DNA of 9,184 nucleotides, from positions 1-9,184 of the forward strand of contig JAEDKW010000041.1 in the NCBI GenBank assembly GCA_016295615.1, read 5' to 3'. Numbering within the stretch: position 1 is the first letter of the stretch; the number at the start of each line of letters is the position of its first letter. Source of the DNA: Oscillospiraceae bacterium. GTDB lineage: Bacteria; Bacillota; Clostridia; Oscillospirales; Oscillospiraceae. The translations under genes were made by a program, and so were the position numbers. The notes under the pieces are model-generated. The model ran no database searches and was not told the origin of the DNA. It saw only the letters and a list, made by a program, of their open reading frames with translations. This document shows, one piece after another, positions 1 through 6,837 of this stretch.

Positions 1-2223
1 CTGCTCGCCCAGCAGGCGCAGGTCGACGCCGCGCTTGCCCAGATCGATGCCGGGCTTGCCGCGCAGGGCATGACGCGCCAAAGCGCGCGGGAGACGCTCC
101 GGCAGCTGGAAGCGAGCGAGGAGGACATCCCGCAAGACGCCAATGCGGTCAAAACGAGCTATCAGCAGCTCGTCTCCGCGCGGGCGGAGCTGGACGACGG
201 CTGGGAGCAGTACTACGACGGCAGAAAGGAGCTTCGCTCCGCGGAACAGGAGCTGGAGGACGCGGAGCAGGAGCTTGCCGACGCGCTGATCGAGCTGCGC
301 GACGGCGAGCAGGAGCTGCGCGATGCGCGCAGGGAGCTGGACGACGGCTGGAGAGAATACTATGACGGTCTTGACGAGATCGCGGACGCGGAAACCGAGC
401 TTGCCGACGCGTTGGTCGAGCTGCGCGACGGTGAGCAGGAATACGCCGACGGCTATCAGGAGTATCTGGACGGCAAGGCAGAGGCGGAGGAAAAAATCGC
501 CGACGCAGAGCGTGAGATCGCCGATGCACGCCGCAAGGTCGCGGAGATCGAGCACGGCGAATGGTACGTGATGAGCCGCAGCTACAACCCCGGCTATACG
601 GGCTTCGGGCAGGATGCCGACCGCATGGGCAACCTTGCCTCTGTCTTCCCGGTCATCTTTTTCCTGGTCGCGGCGCTGGTGTGCCTGACGACGATGACGC
701 GCATGGTCGAGGAACAGCGCATTCAGATCGGCTCGCTCAAGGCGCTGGGCTACAGCCGCCTTGCGATTTCCGCGAAGTACATCGGCTACGGTCTGCTGCC
801 GAGTGTGATCGGCGGCGTGCTGGGACTTCTGATCGGCTACACGGTCTTCCCCAAAATGATCTTCACGGCCTATCAGATCATGTATCAGGTGCCGGATATC
901 GAGCTGCGCGCCTACCCGGACATTTCCGCATTTTCCGTACTGGCGGCAGTCGTCTGCACGACGGTCTCCACGCTGTGGGCGTGCCTGTCCACGCTGCGCG
1001 AGGTGCCGGCGAGCCTGATGCGTCCGCGTACGCCGAAGGCGGGCAAGCGCGTCTTTCTGGAGTACATCAGACCTCTGTGGAAGCGTTTGAAGTTTATCCA
1101 CAAGGTCACGGCGCGCAACCTCTTCCGCTATCAGAAGCGCTTTTGGATGACGGTCATCGGCATCGGCGGCTGCACGGCGCTGATCATCGCGGGCTTCGGT
1201 CTGCGCTCTTCGATCCTCTACACGATGACGCGCCAGTACAGCGAACTGTTCCACTACACGGCGCAGGTCGTGCTTTCCGACAGTGTGCTGAGCGAGGAGC
1301 GCGAAGCGATCGAGGAATTTCTCACGACGGATACGCGCGTGACAGATCTCGCCCGCTGCGACATCAGCTCCGCTACGGCGGCGTCGGACGACTATTCCGT
1401 CACCGCCTATGTCGAGGTGCTGCAGCCCGGCGACCTGCCGCGCTTTATGGAGCTGTACGACTGCAAGACCGGCGAAACGATTACGCTGGACGACGGCGGC
1501 GTTTACATCGACCAGAAGCTCAGCGAGCTGTTGGGCATCACGGTGGGCGACACCTTCCTCATTGACGGCGATGCGCGCGCGAACGTGACCGTTGCGGGAA
1601 TTTTTGAGCACTACACGGGGCATTTTATTTACATGACGCCGGGCTATTATGAAAAGACCTTCGGCACGCCGGCGGAGACGGGCGCGTATCTGCTGACGCT
1701 GGAGAGCGACGACGAGGAGCTTTGCAGCGCGCTGTTTGAAGAATTGCTGAGCCTCAACGGCGTGGCGGCCACCACGCGCATGAGAGATACACAGGACACC
1801 TATCAGCATAGTATGGAGAGGATCGACTTCGTGGTGGTCATCGTCATTCTTGCTGCGGCGGCGCTGGCGGTGGTGGTGCTCTACAATCTGTCCAACATCA
1901 ACATTACCGAGCGTCTGCGCGAGCTGGCAACGATCAAGCTGCTCGGGTTCTATGACGGCGAGGTGTCAGCCTACGTCTACCGCGAAAACATTGTGCTGAC
2001 GTTCATCGGCATTGCGGTTGGCATCCTGATGGGACACTATCTGCACACATGGCTGGTCCTTTCCACGGAGATCGACCTGATGATGTTCGGCCGCGAGACC
2101 GATCCGAAAAGCTATTTGTACGCCGCGGTGCTGACGGCGCTGTTCTCCTTCCTGGTGAATCTGATCGCTCATTTTAAGATGAAGAAGATCGATATGGTGG
2201 AAAGTCTGAAGAGCGCGGAATAA
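1..2223 (+). CDS. ABC transporter permease, FtsX/MacB-like, with long coiled-coil stalk (5'-truncated)
   Basis: The frame is open from the first base, so the visible 740 codons are the C-terminal part of a larger protein; the first ATG (position 70) is only an internal Met. Numbering from the left edge, residues 60-185 form an acidic coiled coil of 7-residue repeats. A first FtsX-type membrane module follows, with TM segments near 213-232, 260-283 and 308-333; between the first two lies the cytoplasmic motif QRIQIGSLKALGYS. A further TM lies near 381-401, then an extracytoplasmic domain (about 402-608), then a second FtsX module with TMs near 610-630, 664-686 and 706-725 and the matching motif RELATIKLLGF. 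This duplicated architecture is typical of FtsX/MacB-family permeases that work with an ATPase subunit in lipid, peptide or antibiotic export or as mechanotransmitters. The substrate cannot be told. The partner ATPase is expected upstream, outside the window. The gene ends in the TAA at 2221-2223. Confidence 0.9.
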   Translation: MLAQQAQVDAALAQIDAGLAAQGMTRQSARETLRQLEASEEDIPQDANAVKTSYQQLVSARAELDDGWEQYYDGRKELRSAEQELEDAEQELADALIELRDGEQELRDARRELDDGWREYYDGLDEIADAETELADALVELRDGEQEYADGYQEYLDGKAEAEEKIADAEREIADARRKVAEIEHGEWYVMSRSYNPGYTGFGQDADRMGNLASVFPVIFFLVAALVCLTTMTRMVEEQRIQIGSLKALGYSRLAISAKYIGYGLLPSVIGGVLGLLIGYTVFPKMIFTAYQIMYQVPDIELRAYPDISAFSVLAAVVCTTVSTLWACLSTLREVPASLMRPRTPKAGKRVFLEYIRPLWKRLKFIHKVTARNLFRYQKRFWMTVIGIGGCTALIIAGFGLRSSILYTMTRQYSELFHYTAQVVLSDSVLSEEREAIEEFLTTDTRVTDLARCDISSATAASDDYSVTAYVEVLQPGDLPRFMELYDCKTGETITLDDGGVYIDQKLSELLGITVGDTFLIDGDARANVTVAGIFEHYTGHFIYMTPGYYEKTFGTPAETGAYLLTLESDDEELCSALFEELLSLNGVAATTRMRDTQDTYQHSMERIDFVVVIVILAAAALAVVVLYNLSNINITERLRELATIKLLGFYDGEVSAYVYRENIVLTFIGIAVGILMGHYLHTWLVLSTEIDLMMFGRETDPKSYLYAAVLTALFSFLVNLIAHFKMKKIDMVESLKSAE
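178..555 (+). repeat. 18 contiguous heptad repeats in the permease stalk, with internal DNA duplication
   Basis: The translation parses without a gap into 18 seven-residue units, from ARAELDD (178-198) to KVAEIEH (535-555). The loose consensus is [AG]-x-x-E-[LY]-x-D, for example AEQELAD, ALIELRD, GEQELRD, GWREYYD and GEQEYAD. At DNA level, 187-204 and 334-351 are identical over 18 nt (offset 147). The stretch 271-315 matches 397-441 at 41 of 45 positions (offset 126). The offsets differ by 21 nt, exactly one heptad, so the array appears to have grown by duplication and then gained or lost one unit. The array ends about 28 residues before a membrane segment, so it is probably an extracytoplasmic helical stalk. 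Confidence 0.85.
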
Positions 2224-2228
2224 TTTCC

Positions 2229-2257
2229 TTGTTCCCCATAAAAGCATGTGATACAAT
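2229..2257 (+). promoter_or_regulatory. candidate extended -10 promoter for the phosphoesterase-mnmG-IMPase operon
   Basis: The -10 hexamer TACAAT (2252-2257, 5 of 6 to consensus) is preceded by TGA (2249-2251), giving an extended -10 element. TTGTTC at 2229-2234 is a partial -35 (3 of 6) with a 17-nt spacer. It lies 6 nt after the permease stop codon. A start near 2264 would give a leader of about 85 nt before the ATG at 2349 and would fall inside the 5' arm of the hairpin at 2258-2282. This is a prediction from sequence only. Confidence 0.5.
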
Positions 2258-2282
2258 AAAGGGCAGCTTTCCGCTGCCCTTT
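2258..2282 (+). terminator. terminator-like hairpin after the permease gene
   Basis: A perfect 10-bp stem (AAAGGGCAGC at 2258-2267, GCTGCCCTTT at 2273-2282) closes a 5-nt loop, TTTCC. It starts 35 nt after the permease stop. The T-tract is short: TTT in the stem, then ACCCTTTG. Termination of the permease transcript may therefore be incomplete, with some read-through into the next operon. No gene reads leftward into it here. Confidence 0.6.
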
Positions 2283-2348
2283 ACCCTTTGCCGCGCACCC
2301 GCGCGAAGGACGGGGCGGCGAGAGGTATTTTTATCGTTTGGAGAAGCT

Positions 2349-3203
2349 ATGGCAAAACGCACGAAAAAACCGCATAGAGCGCGGCGGCTCGTCCTGGTGC
2401 TGGCGGCGCTGCTGCTCGGCGCGCTGATCCGGGGCAACGTGAGCCTGCAGACGGAAACGTTTACCTGCCGCTCGGCGCACCTGCCCGAGGGCTTTGACGG
2501 GTTTACCGCCGCGGTGCTGAGCGATCTGCACGGAAAGACGTTCGGAAAAGACAACGAAAGGCTTCTCGCCGCCGTTGCGGAGCAATCGCCCGACGCGATC
2601 TTTTTGACCGGCGATCTTGTGGACGAGCACACGCAAAACGCGCAGGAGTACAGCGCATCGCTTGCTTCGGCGCTCAGCGCCATCGCGCCGACCTATTACG
2701 TCACCGGAAACCACGAGTGGGCGAGCGGCATCGTGCCGGAGCTGAAGAAAACGCTGCGCGCTGCCGGCGTGACGGTGCTGTCGAACGAATTTGTGCCTGT
2801 TGAGCGCGGCGGCGATACCGTCGTGCTTGCGGGGATCGACGACCCCAACGGCTATGCCGATCAGAAAACGCCGGAGACGCTCGCCTCCGAGGTGTACGCC
2901 GCTTACGGCGAGGTGTACTGGGTGCTGCTGGCGCACCGGAACGACCGCTTTGAAACGCAGTACAGTCTGCTCGGCGCGGATCTGACGGTCTCCGGGCACG
3001 GGCACGGCGGCATCTGGCGCCTGCCGTTTTTCGGCGGGCTGTTCGGCACGCAGCACAATCTGTTTCCCACGCATACGGCGGGGCTTTACGAGGACAACGG
3101 CGCGGCGCTTTTTGTCAGCCGTGGGCTCGGCAACTCGCCGCGCTTTGTGCCGCGTATTTTCAACCGTCCGCAGGTGGCGGTCATTACATGGGAAAGGGGC
3201 TGA
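2349..3203 (+). CDS. membrane-anchored calcineurin-like metallophosphoesterase (YkuE-type)
   Basis: This 284-residue protein has a basic N-terminus followed by one hydrophobic segment (about 13-27) that should act as an uncleaved signal anchor, putting the catalytic domain outside the membrane. All metallophosphoesterase metal-site motifs are present in order: SDLHG (D59, H61), TGDLVD (D89, D92), GNHE (N121, H122), the isolated His in LLAHR (H196), and GHGH (H217, H219) followed by GG. The family hydrolyses phosphomonoesters or diesters at a two-metal centre; YkuE-like members have been linked to the envelope, but the substrate here is unknown. The start is the ATG at 2349, with GGAG at 2340-2343 and a 5-nt spacing. 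An in-frame ATG at 2229 lies in the promoter and hairpin region and is unlikely. The stop is 4 nt before mnmG, suggesting co-transcription. Confidence 0.9.
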   Translation: MAKRTKKPHRARRLVLVLAALLLGALIRGNVSLQTETFTCRSAHLPEGFDGFTAAVLSDLHGKTFGKDNERLLAAVAEQSPDAIFLTGDLVDEHTQNAQEYSASLASALSAIAPTYYVTGNHEWASGIVPELKKTLRAAGVTVLSNEFVPVERGGDTVVLAGIDDPNGYADQKTPETLASEVYAAYGEVYWVLLAHRNDRFETQYSLLGADLTVSGHGHGGIWRLPFFGGLFGTQHNLFPTHTAGLYEDNGAALFVSRGLGNSPRFVPRIFNRPQVAVITWERG

Positions 3204-3207
3204 GTGC

Positions 3208-5076
3208 ATGCAGGAGTTTTTTGCCGGCAGCTATGATGTTGCCGTCATCGGCGCGGGACACGCAGGGATCGAAGCGGCGCTCGCGTCGGCGCGTCTCGGC
3301 ATGAAGACGGTGTGCTTTACCATGAACCTTGACGCGGTGGGCAACATGCCCTGCAATCCTGCCATCGGCGGCACGGGCAAAGGACACCTCGTGCGTGAGC
3401 TGGACGCGCTCGGCGGCGAGATGGCAAAGGCTGCGGATCAGGCGTGTATCCAGTACCGCCTTTTAAACCGCGGCAAAGGTCCCGCGGTGTGGTCGCTGCG
3501 CGCGCAGGCGGACCGCCGCAAATATCAGAGCATTATGAAGCACACGCTGGAAGCGCAGGAAAACCTGCTCCTCCGCCAGGCGGAGGTCGTCGACCTGCGC
3601 GTGGAGGACGGGAAGGTCAAGTCCGTCGTGACGAGCACCGGCGGCGTGTATGAGGCGAAAGCCGTCATCCTCTGCTCGGGAACGTACCTCGCCGGACGCA
3701 CGATCGTGGGCGAATGCGTATGCTCCGGCGGACCTGACGGCATGCACGCTTCCGTGACGCTTGCCGGAAAGCTTGCGGCGCTGGGGCTGCCGCTGCGCCG
3801 CTTCAAGACCGGCACGCCGCCGCGCGTCAACGCGCGCAGCGTCGATTTTTCCGGGATGGAGCGGCAGGACGGCGACGAAACGCCGATCCCGTTTTCATTT
3901 TCCACCGCCGCTGCGCCGCGCAATCAGGCGGTGTGCTACCTGACCTACACGAGCGAGGAGACGCACCGCATCATCCGTGAGAATCTGGACAGAAGCCCGA
4001 TCTACTCCGGCGTCATCGAGGGCGTCGGTCCGCGCTACTGCCCGAGTATCGAAACGAAGATCGTCCGTTTTCCCGATAAAGAGCGCCATCAGCTTTTCAT
4101 CGAGCCGATGGGACTTGACACGGACGAGCTGTATATTCAGGGCTTTTCCTCCTCCATGCCCGAGGAGGTGCAGCTTCAGATGCTGCACTCCGTACCCGGT
4201 CTGGAGCACGCGGAGATGATGCGCCCGGCATACGCCATCGAATATGACTGCATCGACCCCACGGCGCTTCGCCCCACGCTGGAGCTCAAGCGCATTTCCG
4301 GACTTTACGGCGCGGGACAGTTCAACGGCTCGTCCGGCTACGAGGAGGCGGCGGTGCAGGGCTTTGTCGCGGGCGTGAACGCGGCGCTCAAGATCAAGGG
4401 CGAAGCGCCCCTCATTTTGGGGCGTGAGCAGTCCTACATCGGCACGCTCATTGACGATCTTGTGACCAAGGGCACGAATGAGCCGTACCGCATCATGACC
4501 TCGCGCAGCGAATACCGCCTTGTGCTGCGGCAGGACAACGCCGACGAGCGTCTCTCCGGGATCGGACACCGCATCGGTCTTGTTTCCGATGCGCAGCTTG
4601 CCGCCGTCAGGGAAAAATATGAAACGATCGACCGCGAGATCAGGCGTCTGGAGCATACGGGCGTGGGCGCGTCGGACAGGCTCAACGCGCTTTTGCGCGC
4701 ACGCGGCACGGCGGAGGTGCGCGACGGCAGTCCGCTCATTGCGCTGCTGCGCCGACCGCAGCTCCGCTACGACGATCTGCGCGCGTTTGACGACGGCTGC
4801 GCGGCGTTTCCGAAGGCGCTTGCCGAAAGCGTGGAGATCGCGGTCAAGTATGAGGGCTACATCCGCCGCCAGATGGCGGAGGTCGCGGAATTTGCGCGGC
4901 TGGAGCGCAGAACGCTGCCCGAGGGCATCGACTACCAGAGCATCGACGGGCTGCGGCTCGAAGCGCGCGAAAAGCTCGCTGCGATCCGTCCGCAGAACCT
5001 GGGGCAGGCGGGTCGCATTTCCGGCGTCAGCCCTGCCGATCTCGCGGCGCTGATGATCTATCTGGAGAGGAATTGA
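3208..5076 (+). CDS. mnmG: tRNA uridine-5-carboxymethylaminomethyl(34) synthesis protein MnmG (GidA)
   Basis: This FAD-dependent enzyme works with the GTPase MnmE to install the aminomethyl or carboxymethylaminomethyl group on wobble U34 of certain tRNAs, using methylene-tetrahydrofolate. At 622 residues it has the usual family length. The N-terminal FAD-binding motif is VIGAGHAGIEAA (GxGxxG at 15-20). The family signature NMPCNPAIGGTGKGH follows (about 46-60). The two cysteines reported as functionally important in E. coli MnmG correspond to C49 (MPCNP) and C278 (RYCPS). Other hallmarks are RFKTGTPPRV (198-207), GAGQFNGSSGYEEAA (368-382), NEPYRIMTSRSEYRL (424-438) and the C-terminal helical ending GQAGRISGVSPADLAAL. 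The ATG at 3208 is preferred because AGGGG at 3195-3199 precedes it and the family N-terminus starts here; an upstream in-frame ATG at 3112 would overlap the previous gene. Its usual neighbours mnmE and rsmG are not beside it. Confidence 0.98.
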   Translation: MQEFFAGSYDVAVIGAGHAGIEAALASARLGMKTVCFTMNLDAVGNMPCNPAIGGTGKGHLVRELDALGGEMAKAADQACIQYRLLNRGKGPAVWSLRAQADRRKYQSIMKHTLEAQENLLLRQAEVVDLRVEDGKVKSVVTSTGGVYEAKAVILCSGTYLAGRTIVGECVCSGGPDGMHASVTLAGKLAALGLPLRRFKTGTPPRVNARSVDFSGMERQDGDETPIPFSFSTAAAPRNQAVCYLTYTSEETHRIIRENLDRSPIYSGVIEGVGPRYCPSIETKIVRFPDKERHQLFIEPMGLDTDELYIQGFSSSMPEEVQLQMLHSVPGLEHAEMMRPAYAIEYDCIDPTALRPTLELKRISGLYGAGQFNGSSGYEEAAVQGFVAGVNAALKIKGEAPLILGREQSYIGTLIDDLVTKGTNEPYRIMTSRSEYRLVLRQDNADERLSGIGHRIGLVSDAQLAAVREKYETIDREIRRLEHTGVGASDRLNALLRARGTAEVRDGSPLIALLRRPQLRYDDLRAFDDGCAAFPKALAESVEIAVKYEGYIRRQMAEVAEFARLERRTLPEGIDYQSIDGLRLEAREKLAAIRPQNLGQAGRISGVSPADLAALMIYLERN

Positions 5077-5080
5077 GAGC

Positions 5081-5866
5081 ATGGACAAAACGATCGTTTT
5101 GCAGCATATGACGGACGCCGCGCACGAGGCGGCGAAGCTGATGCTGGAGGCGCACGGCGTCATGGCGGAGAAGAAAAGCTCGTGCCGCGACGTGGTGACG
5201 GAATGCGACCGCAGGGTGCAGGAGCTGCTGATGCGGCGGCTGCGCGAAGCGGCGCCGCAGGCGCGCTTTTTCTGCGAGGAGCAGGAGCGCAGGGACGACA
5301 TCGAAGCCGCGCAGCTTTTTGTCATCGATCCGATCGACGGCACGATGAATTTTGTCCGCGGCTTTCGCCACAGCTGCATCTCCGTCGGTTACGCCGAGCG
5401 CGGCGAGCTGAAGGCGGCGGCGATCTACAATCCCTATGCCGGGGAACTGTTCACCGCGACGCTCGGCGGCGGCGCGTTTCTCAACGGCAAACCGATCCAT
5501 GCCGACGATGGACCGCTCTGTGAAACCATTGTCTGCTTCGGCAGCACGCCCTACGACGTGACGCTTGCGCCGCGCTGCTTCCAGCTTGCGCGCAAAGCGT
5601 TTGAAGCAAGTCTCGACGTGCGGCGCGAGGGCAGCGCGGCGCTGGATCTCTGCTCCGCCGCCGCGGGACGCGCGGGCGTGTACTTCGAGCTTGCCCTTTC
5701 CCCGTGGGACTACGCCGCGGGCATGCTGATCGTGCGCGAGGCGGGCGGCGTCTGCCGCACGATGGAGGGAGCGGAGCTGAAGCTGTCGGCGGGGAAATCC
5801 TCCGTTGCCGCCGGCGGAAGGGCGGCTGTGGAGGAATTTTTGCAGCTGGCAAAAGAAAATTCCTGA
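5081..5866 (+). CDS. inositol monophosphatase family protein (SuhB-like)
   Basis: This 261-residue Mg2+-dependent phosphatase-family protein shows the standard metal-site motifs. An N-terminal lysine and D42 sit in KSSCRDVVTECD (31-42), an acidic pair EE lies at 66-67, DPIDGTMNF spans 83-91 (D83, D86, G87, T88), and WDYAAG spans 209-214 (D210). The usual GEE motif reads CEE here, a conservative variation outside the acidic ligands. Family members act on inositol-1-phosphate, other sugar phosphates, fructose bisphosphate or 3'-phosphoadenosine phosphate, and E. coli SuhB also has an RNA-polymerase-linked role. The sequence alone does not settle the substrate. The start is the ATG at 5081, 4 nt after the mnmG stop, with GGAGAGG at 5064-5070 inside the mnmG 3' end. 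This suggests translational linkage within the same operon. The stop is followed almost at once by the terminator at 5872-5903. Confidence 0.93.
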   Translation: MDKTIVLQHMTDAAHEAAKLMLEAHGVMAEKKSSCRDVVTECDRRVQELLMRRLREAAPQARFFCEEQERRDDIEAAQLFVIDPIDGTMNFVRGFRHSCISVGYAERGELKAAAIYNPYAGELFTATLGGGAFLNGKPIHADDGPLCETIVCFGSTPYDVTLAPRCFQLARKAFEASLDVRREGSAALDLCSAAAGRAGVYFELALSPWDYAAGMLIVREAGGVCRTMEGAELKLSAGKSSVAAGGRAAVEEFLQLAKENS

Positions 5867-5871
5867 TAAAA

Positions 5872-5903
5872 AAAGCGCCCCGACCGTGCGGTCGGGGCGC
5901 TTT
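5872..5903. terminator. bidirectional intrinsic terminator between convergent genes
   Basis: A perfect 14-bp stem (5872-5885 with 5890-5903; GC core GCGCCCCGACC) closes a GTGC loop, in the 44-nt gap between the convergent IMPase and CofE-like stop codons. On the minus strand the stem runs into seven consecutive T (A at 5868-5874 on the plus strand), a strong signal for the CofE-like gene. On the plus strand it is followed by TTT then GCCTTGTTT, a weaker but plausible signal for the mnmG operon. Confidence 0.9.
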
Positions 5904-5910
5904 GCCTTGT

Positions 5911-6615
5911 TTATTCAGCCTTTTTGCGGATCAGGATAAACGGCGTACACTGGTCGTCCTGTCCGGCGGGATTGTCCCGGATGATCTCACAGAGCTGCTC
6001 GTCGGAAAGCTCCACGCAGTCAGCCTTGCCGAGAATGTCGCGCGTTAAGTCGTTCGCGTCAACGATCATCGCACGCACGCCGGTCTTTTCCCAAATCTCA
6101 TTGCACACGCCGGCGGGATCGTCCGGGATCTCGATGCCGTATTCTCCGTAAACGGGGAATACATCGGGATAGAAGCCGTCGAGACCGGTGACCTCCATGC
6201 CGACCATATCGTAGAAGATGCCGTGCTTGCCGAAGAGCTTGCCGAAGCCGGCGCAGATCGCCGCCCACAGGACCCTCCACGCGCCCTTTTTGTCGATGGC
6301 GTACTGCATCTTGCACACCTCGCCCACGCCGATGCCGGCGGAGTTGTGCTGAATGGCAAAGCGGCTGAGGAATTTGGCAAGCCAGGAGATCTTCATGTCC
6401 TTGCGGTACACCACGCGCTTCTGGCACAGCGCGATGATCTTTTCGCTGATGCTCAGCAGGTCGCCCTCCTCATAGAGCGGTTTGACATAGCGGTTGACCA
6501 GCTCGATGTAATCCTCGCCGATCTCGACGAAGTGGGTCCGGATCGCATGGCGCAGATACACGCCGGTGGAAGTTTCGATTGCAACGTTCTTTTTGCCGTT
6601 TGCCACAAATTCCAT
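5911..6615 (-). CDS. coenzyme F420-0:L-glutamate ligase (CofE-like) family protein
   Basis: This 234-residue protein has no signal peptide or membrane segment. Its N-terminal half resembles the F420-0:gamma-glutamyl ligase fold family: after the strand-rich start, GDLLSISEKIIALCQ (51-65) matches the CofE-type motif GD-hydrophobic-x-x-[AS]-x-KI. Further conserved-looking patches are NSAGIGVGEVCKMQYAID (91-108), FYDMVGMEVTGLDGF (134-148) and RAMIVDANDLTRDILG (181-196). In archaea and actinobacteria CofE adds glutamates to F420-0 using GTP. Many Clostridia carry a single-domain relative without a known F420 pathway, and its role there is not established, so I give no gene symbol. The start is the ATG at 6613-6615, with SD GAAAGAGG (6625-6632 on the plus strand) at 9-nt spacing. 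It is monocistronic, with its own promoter and terminator. Family call fairly secure, function uncertain. Confidence 0.75.
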   Translation of the reverse strand: MEFVANGKKNVAIETSTGVYLRHAIRTHFVEIGEDYIELVNRYVKPLYEEGDLLSISEKIIALCQKRVVYRKDMKISWLAKFLSRFAIQHNSAGIGVGEVCKMQYAIDKKGAWRVLWAAICAGFGKLFGKHGIFYDMVGMEVTGLDGFYPDVFPVYGEYGIEIPDDPAGVCNEIWEKTGVRAMIVDANDLTRDILGKADCVELSDEQLCEIIRDNPAGQDDQCTPFILIRKKAE

Positions 6616-6645
6616 AGCGCAAAGCCTCTTTCATAGTTGGTATCG

Positions 6646-6660
6646 GTGGTATTGTACCAC
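6646..6660 (-). promoter_or_regulatory. extended -10 promoter of the CofE-like gene, overlapped by a perfect dyad
   Basis: Read on the minus strand, TGGTACAAT (6651-6659) is an extended -10 element (TGn plus TACAAT, 5 of 6). The predicted start near 6644 gives a leader of about 29 nt containing the SD. I see no good -35 at 16-18 nt, which fits an extended -10 promoter. The same bases form a perfect inverted repeat, GTGGTA-CAA-TACCAC (6646-6660), covering the whole -10 hexamer, so a dimeric regulator bound there would block RNA polymerase. The operator role is inferred. Confidence 0.55.
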
Positions 6661-6763
6661 ATTTTCACAAAAAAGCTACTTCAATTTTGAAAATACCGCG
6701 CAGATTTTGCGCCGGACGCGGTGCCGATCAATTCGAGCCGTTTTCGCGCGGCATAGGCGCGGC

Positions 6764-6785
6764 AAAAACGCTTCTCACGAAGCGT
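6764..6785 (-). terminator. second (distal) intrinsic terminator behind the oxidoreductase gene
   Basis: On the minus strand ACGCTTC and GAAGCGT form a 7-bp stem (6779-6785 with 6768-6774) closed by the loop GTGA, a GNRA-type tetraloop. The stem ends in a run of five T (6768-6764), then GCC. It lies 10 nt beyond the first terminator and would catch read-through transcripts before they reach the CofE-like promoter region. Confidence 0.65.
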
Positions 6786-6795
6786 GCAGTCCATG

Positions 6796-6837
6796 AAAAA
6801 GGAACTGCCGGAGGGCATCCTCCGGCAGTTCCTTTTT
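6796..6837 (-). terminator. first intrinsic terminator behind the oxidoreductase gene
   Basis: A perfect 19-bp stem (6796-6814 with 6819-6837) has a 4-nt loop and a GC-rich core AACTGCCGGAGG. It is flanked by five A on one side and five T on the other, so it has terminator shape on both strands. It begins 43 nt after the oxidoreductase stop codon at 6881-6883 and is most likely its main terminator. Confidence 0.9.

Noticed and set aside
178..555. A repeat array of possible non-coding or CRISPR type
   Set aside because: The periodicity is 21 nt in phase with the codons, the units are divergent and there are no spacers; it is protein-level heptad structure.
561..1565. A 334-codon plus-strand frame inside the permease gene
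   Set aside because: The same DNA encodes clear FtsX membrane segments in the other frame; this frame has low-complexity Gly/Arg/His composition and no start signal of note.
2229..2349. An upstream in-frame ATG at 2229 as the start of the metallophosphoesterase
   Set aside because: It would put 40 residues across the promoter and hairpin, has no good SD, and gives an N-terminus unlike a signal anchor. The ATG at 2349 has GGAG at 5-nt spacing.
3112..3208. An upstream in-frame ATG at 3112 as the start of mnmG
   Set aside because: It would overlap the preceding gene by over 90 nt and add 32 residues not found before the FAD motif in the family.
2331..3209. A 292-codon minus-strand frame opposite the metallophosphoesterase
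   Set aside because: It is a shadow of a gene with all catalytic motifs intact; it has no domain and no plausible promoter context.
3895..5379. A 494-codon open frame on the minus strand opposite mnmG and the IMPase gene
   Set aside because: It is antisense to two well-identified genes, its product is Arg/Ala/His-rich with no recognisable domain, and long antisense frames are expected in GC-rich DNA with strong codon bias.
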